A stretch of DNA of 14,932 nt from Baffinella frigidus (Eukaryota; Cryptophyceae; Cryptomonadales; Baffinellaceae), in the NCBI GenBank assembly GCA_026770585.1, contig MU646986.1, forward strand, positions 88,197 to 103,128. Reading direction: 5' to 3'. Below are positions 13,489 to 14,932 of the stretch, one piece after another. The notes under the pieces were generated by a model that saw nothing but the letters and a program-made list of their open reading frames with translations, made no database searches and had not been told where the DNA came from. The position numbers and the translations under genes are program-made. The first letter of the stretch is position 1. Each line of letters starts with the position of its first letter.

Positions 13489-13679
13489 TTTAATTTCGGC
13501 ACAAGACAGATTGTGTCCCGCTATCTTAGGCTTCCGACGCCGAAGACAAGGGTTTATATGCTATTTTAGGCATACAATGATGCTATCTTACGTCTTTTTT
13601 ATGTGGACAGATTCTGGTATGTTCCGGGATGAAATTGGCGGAGCGTTGAGGTGACGTTTTGAAGTAGGGGGGTGGAGCG

Positions 13680-13919
13680 TCACGAACCATGGGCGGGTTC
13701 TGTTTCGGTCCATCGGGCCAAGAAACGTTCGTGCTGCTGTATGACGTTTATTGAAGCTCCAGAAGCTCCATAAGCAGTTTGGGAGCTTTGGTGGTGAGAG
13801 TGAACAGACCGACCCAGACACTCCACCCCCCGCTGATTGTTCCACACCCCCCGGTTGGGACCTTTGATCAGGGTGGGTAGCAGCAGGTTGCTGACACGCT
13901 CGTCCACCGCGTGCCCCAC
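13680..13919 (-). CDS. Weak candidate exon, unknown
   Basis: 79 codons starting MGHAVDERVSNLLLPTLIKG. The first 34 codons have roughly 80 percent G or C third positions, and the bias drops afterwards. Upstream on this strand is the TTTGGGG-type array, whose ACCACAAG end could serve as an acceptor. No domain was recognised. Confidence 0.25.
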   Translation of the reverse strand: MGHAVDERVSNLLLPTLIKGPNRGVWNNQRGVECLGRSVHSHHQSSQTAYGASGASINVIQQHERFLARWTETEPAHGS

Positions 13920-13920
13920 C

Positions 13921-13971
13921 TTGTGGTTTGTGGTTTGGGGTTCGGGGTTTGGGGTTTGGGGTTTGGGGTTT
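13921..13971. repeat. TTTGGGG-type heptamer array, G-strand
   Basis: Clean TTTGGGG units from about 13943, preceded by TTTGTGG variants. The heptamer differs from TTTAGGG by one base and is homogeneous here, so it has been spread as its own array. Confidence 0.85.
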
Positions 13972-14088
13972 CCGGCCAGGGTCTCCAGCGTTGGAACACG
14001 CCAAGGCAGTCACCTCGGACAGTTGGCTTCGCTGATTTGAGTGGTCTCGTCCGTGTCCGTGTTCTTGTCCGTGTTCTGCTGTGTTACT

Positions 14089-14298
14089 CCACTCGAGGCT
14101 GGAAACGGGAGCATTTTAAATGTGGGGTTGTTAAATTTTGTACCAGTCACGCGCGGGTTTGGTCACGTACCCGCTCGAATTCGAGCGGCTGGGGTAAATA
14201 ACCTGACTATTCATGCGAAAATTACTACACATCCCTTGACTTGTAAAGGACTTGTAAAGTTTTTTTTTTAAAATAGTCACATTTCTAGCCTCGAGTGG
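14089..14298. mobile_element. Inverted-repeat element K
   Basis: The ends CCACTCGAGGCTGGAAA and TTTCTAGCCTCGAGTGG form 17-bp arms with one mismatch, 210 bp apart outer to outer. The interior is AT-rich on the right and contains a perfect 18-bp palindrome CCGCTCGAATTCGAGCGG (14171-14188). ATGCGAAAATTACTACAC near 14213 resembles part of J. The target duplication is unclear. Confidence 0.65.
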
Positions 14299-14706
14299 CT
14301 CTCAAACCTGGTGATGCATGATCCCACGCAGGGCTGGAGGGTGGGGTATCCAAAAGTCATTTTTTCCAGGGAAAACTGTATTCAAAAGTCAATTTCTAAA
14401 AGGAAACAGCTCCAAGAACGCGGAAATGGCTCCAAGAACGCGGATGGAATACCCCCAGTAAGCGCTCTGTGTGGCAAACGTCTAAGATCATCCAGACCAA
14501 CCACGCCAGGTTGTAACTCAGAATTTCAGGTACAAGTCTGATTTTAAATGGTGTACCCGGATCCGAAAGTTTGCATTCGGATCGGACGTGGAAAGGACGA
14601 GGAGCTGCGAAATCGATGGTGGCTACGTACCATTTAGTACCACGAAACGAACCGTTGCGTCCTGGAATTCCCAGTAATGACCTGCCGTGGCGTGTATGAT
14701 CATGAA
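14299..14706. other. Stretch with minor repeats only
   Basis: GGCTCCAAGAACGCGGA-type words are repeated 20 bp apart at 14409 and 14429. An 8-bp stem hairpin, GATCCGAA / TTCGGATC, lies at 14560-14583. No gene is supported. Confidence 0.4.
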
Positions 14707-14855
14707 GATCTCATAGGGAAACGGTTTTAATTTAGAAATTTCTGGAAATGAAATTTACCACACACAATGAGTTTTACAAGTAATATTAAAGCATTCGTGT
14801 AGTAATTTTCATTGAATCCAGTGGTTTCAAATTAAAACCGTTTCTCTTTGAGATC
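14707..14855 (-). mobile_element. Inverted-repeat element J, copy 2
   Basis: Reverse-orientation copy of the element at 1491-1639, 149 bp, with ends GATCTCATAGGGAAACGG and CCGTTTCTCTTTGAGATC. The interior TAAAGCATTCGTGTAGTAAT matches the complement of J1 with scattered changes. Confidence 0.85.
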
Positions 14856-14898
14856 CAAAAATCTATGCTCCTGACGACATCTCGTGCTCGTTCTTGTA

Positions 14899-14932
14899 CC
14901 CCAAACCCCAAACCCCAAACCCCAAACCCCAA
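14899..14932. repeat. CCCCAAA heptamer array, C-strand, cut by window end
   Basis: Almost five perfect CCCCAAA units run to the last base. The C-rich strand reads toward the right end, the wrong way for a right telomere. It is therefore an internal array where the sequence stops. Confidence 0.9.

Noticed and set aside
14899-14932. Right-hand chromosome telomere
   Set aside because: The C-rich strand reads toward the end, opposite to the polarity of a right telomere.
1-14932. Autonomous transposon, reverse transcriptase, rRNA or dinoflagellate spliced-leader sequence
   Set aside because: No transposase or polymerase motif, rRNA core or spliced-leader match was seen on either strand.

Overview
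The window looks like subtelomeric DNA from a eukaryote, probably a microalga or other protist. Telomere-type heptamers (CCCTAAA on one strand, TTTAGGG on the other) lie at the left end and in a long degenerate internal block near 8446-8883. A TTTGGGG variant lies near 13921-13971 and at the right end. Two reading frames are GC-rich at third codon positions, one has a convincing 52-nt GT-AG intron, and there is no bacterial-style gene packing. Arabidopsis-type telomere repeats occur in plants, many green algae, cryptophytes, dinoflagellates and chromerids. I cannot choose a lineage from the sequence alone.

Most of the window is short, non-autonomous, mobile-like repeats. Positions 45-5300 hold many copies of two inverted-repeat families. 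Family A is about 121 bp, with ends TACAGGGGTACCTCGCTC. Family B is about 101 bp, with ends TATCCCTTAAGTGG. They are mixed with a 104-bp asymmetric element (D), a module of 22-bp tandem units ending in ATGAAGGTAAGT (C), and a roughly 110-bp repeat (L). Elements nest inside one another with readable target-site duplications, so an insertion order can be worked out. More A, B, C and D copies occur at 9120-10430. Other inverted-repeat elements (F, H, J, K) lie at 6811-7023, 13064-13266, 1491-1639 with 14707-14855, and 14089-14298.

Gene content is sparse. The best-supported gene is on the minus strand at 5471-6194: two GC3-rich exons joined by a 52-nt intron, encoding a Ser/Glu/Asp-rich protein of unknown function. 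A second likely gene is on the plus strand at 11664-12284: 206 residues, low complexity, with an acidic C-terminal third and unknown function. Weaker minus-strand exon candidates lie at 9257-9411, 12848-13051, 13288-13488 and 13680-13919. No tRNA, rRNA, transposase or reverse transcriptase gene was recognised.

Positions 10916-11330 carry about a dozen copies of CCCGGAAAA/TTTTCCGGG, some forming hairpins. Positions 7477-7562 are a CT microsatellite. The right-hand 2 kb holds MITE-like elements and a TTTGGGG-type array. Both window ends are C-rich on the plus strand, so the right end cannot be a normally oriented chromosome terminus and probably reflects an assembly break in repeats.
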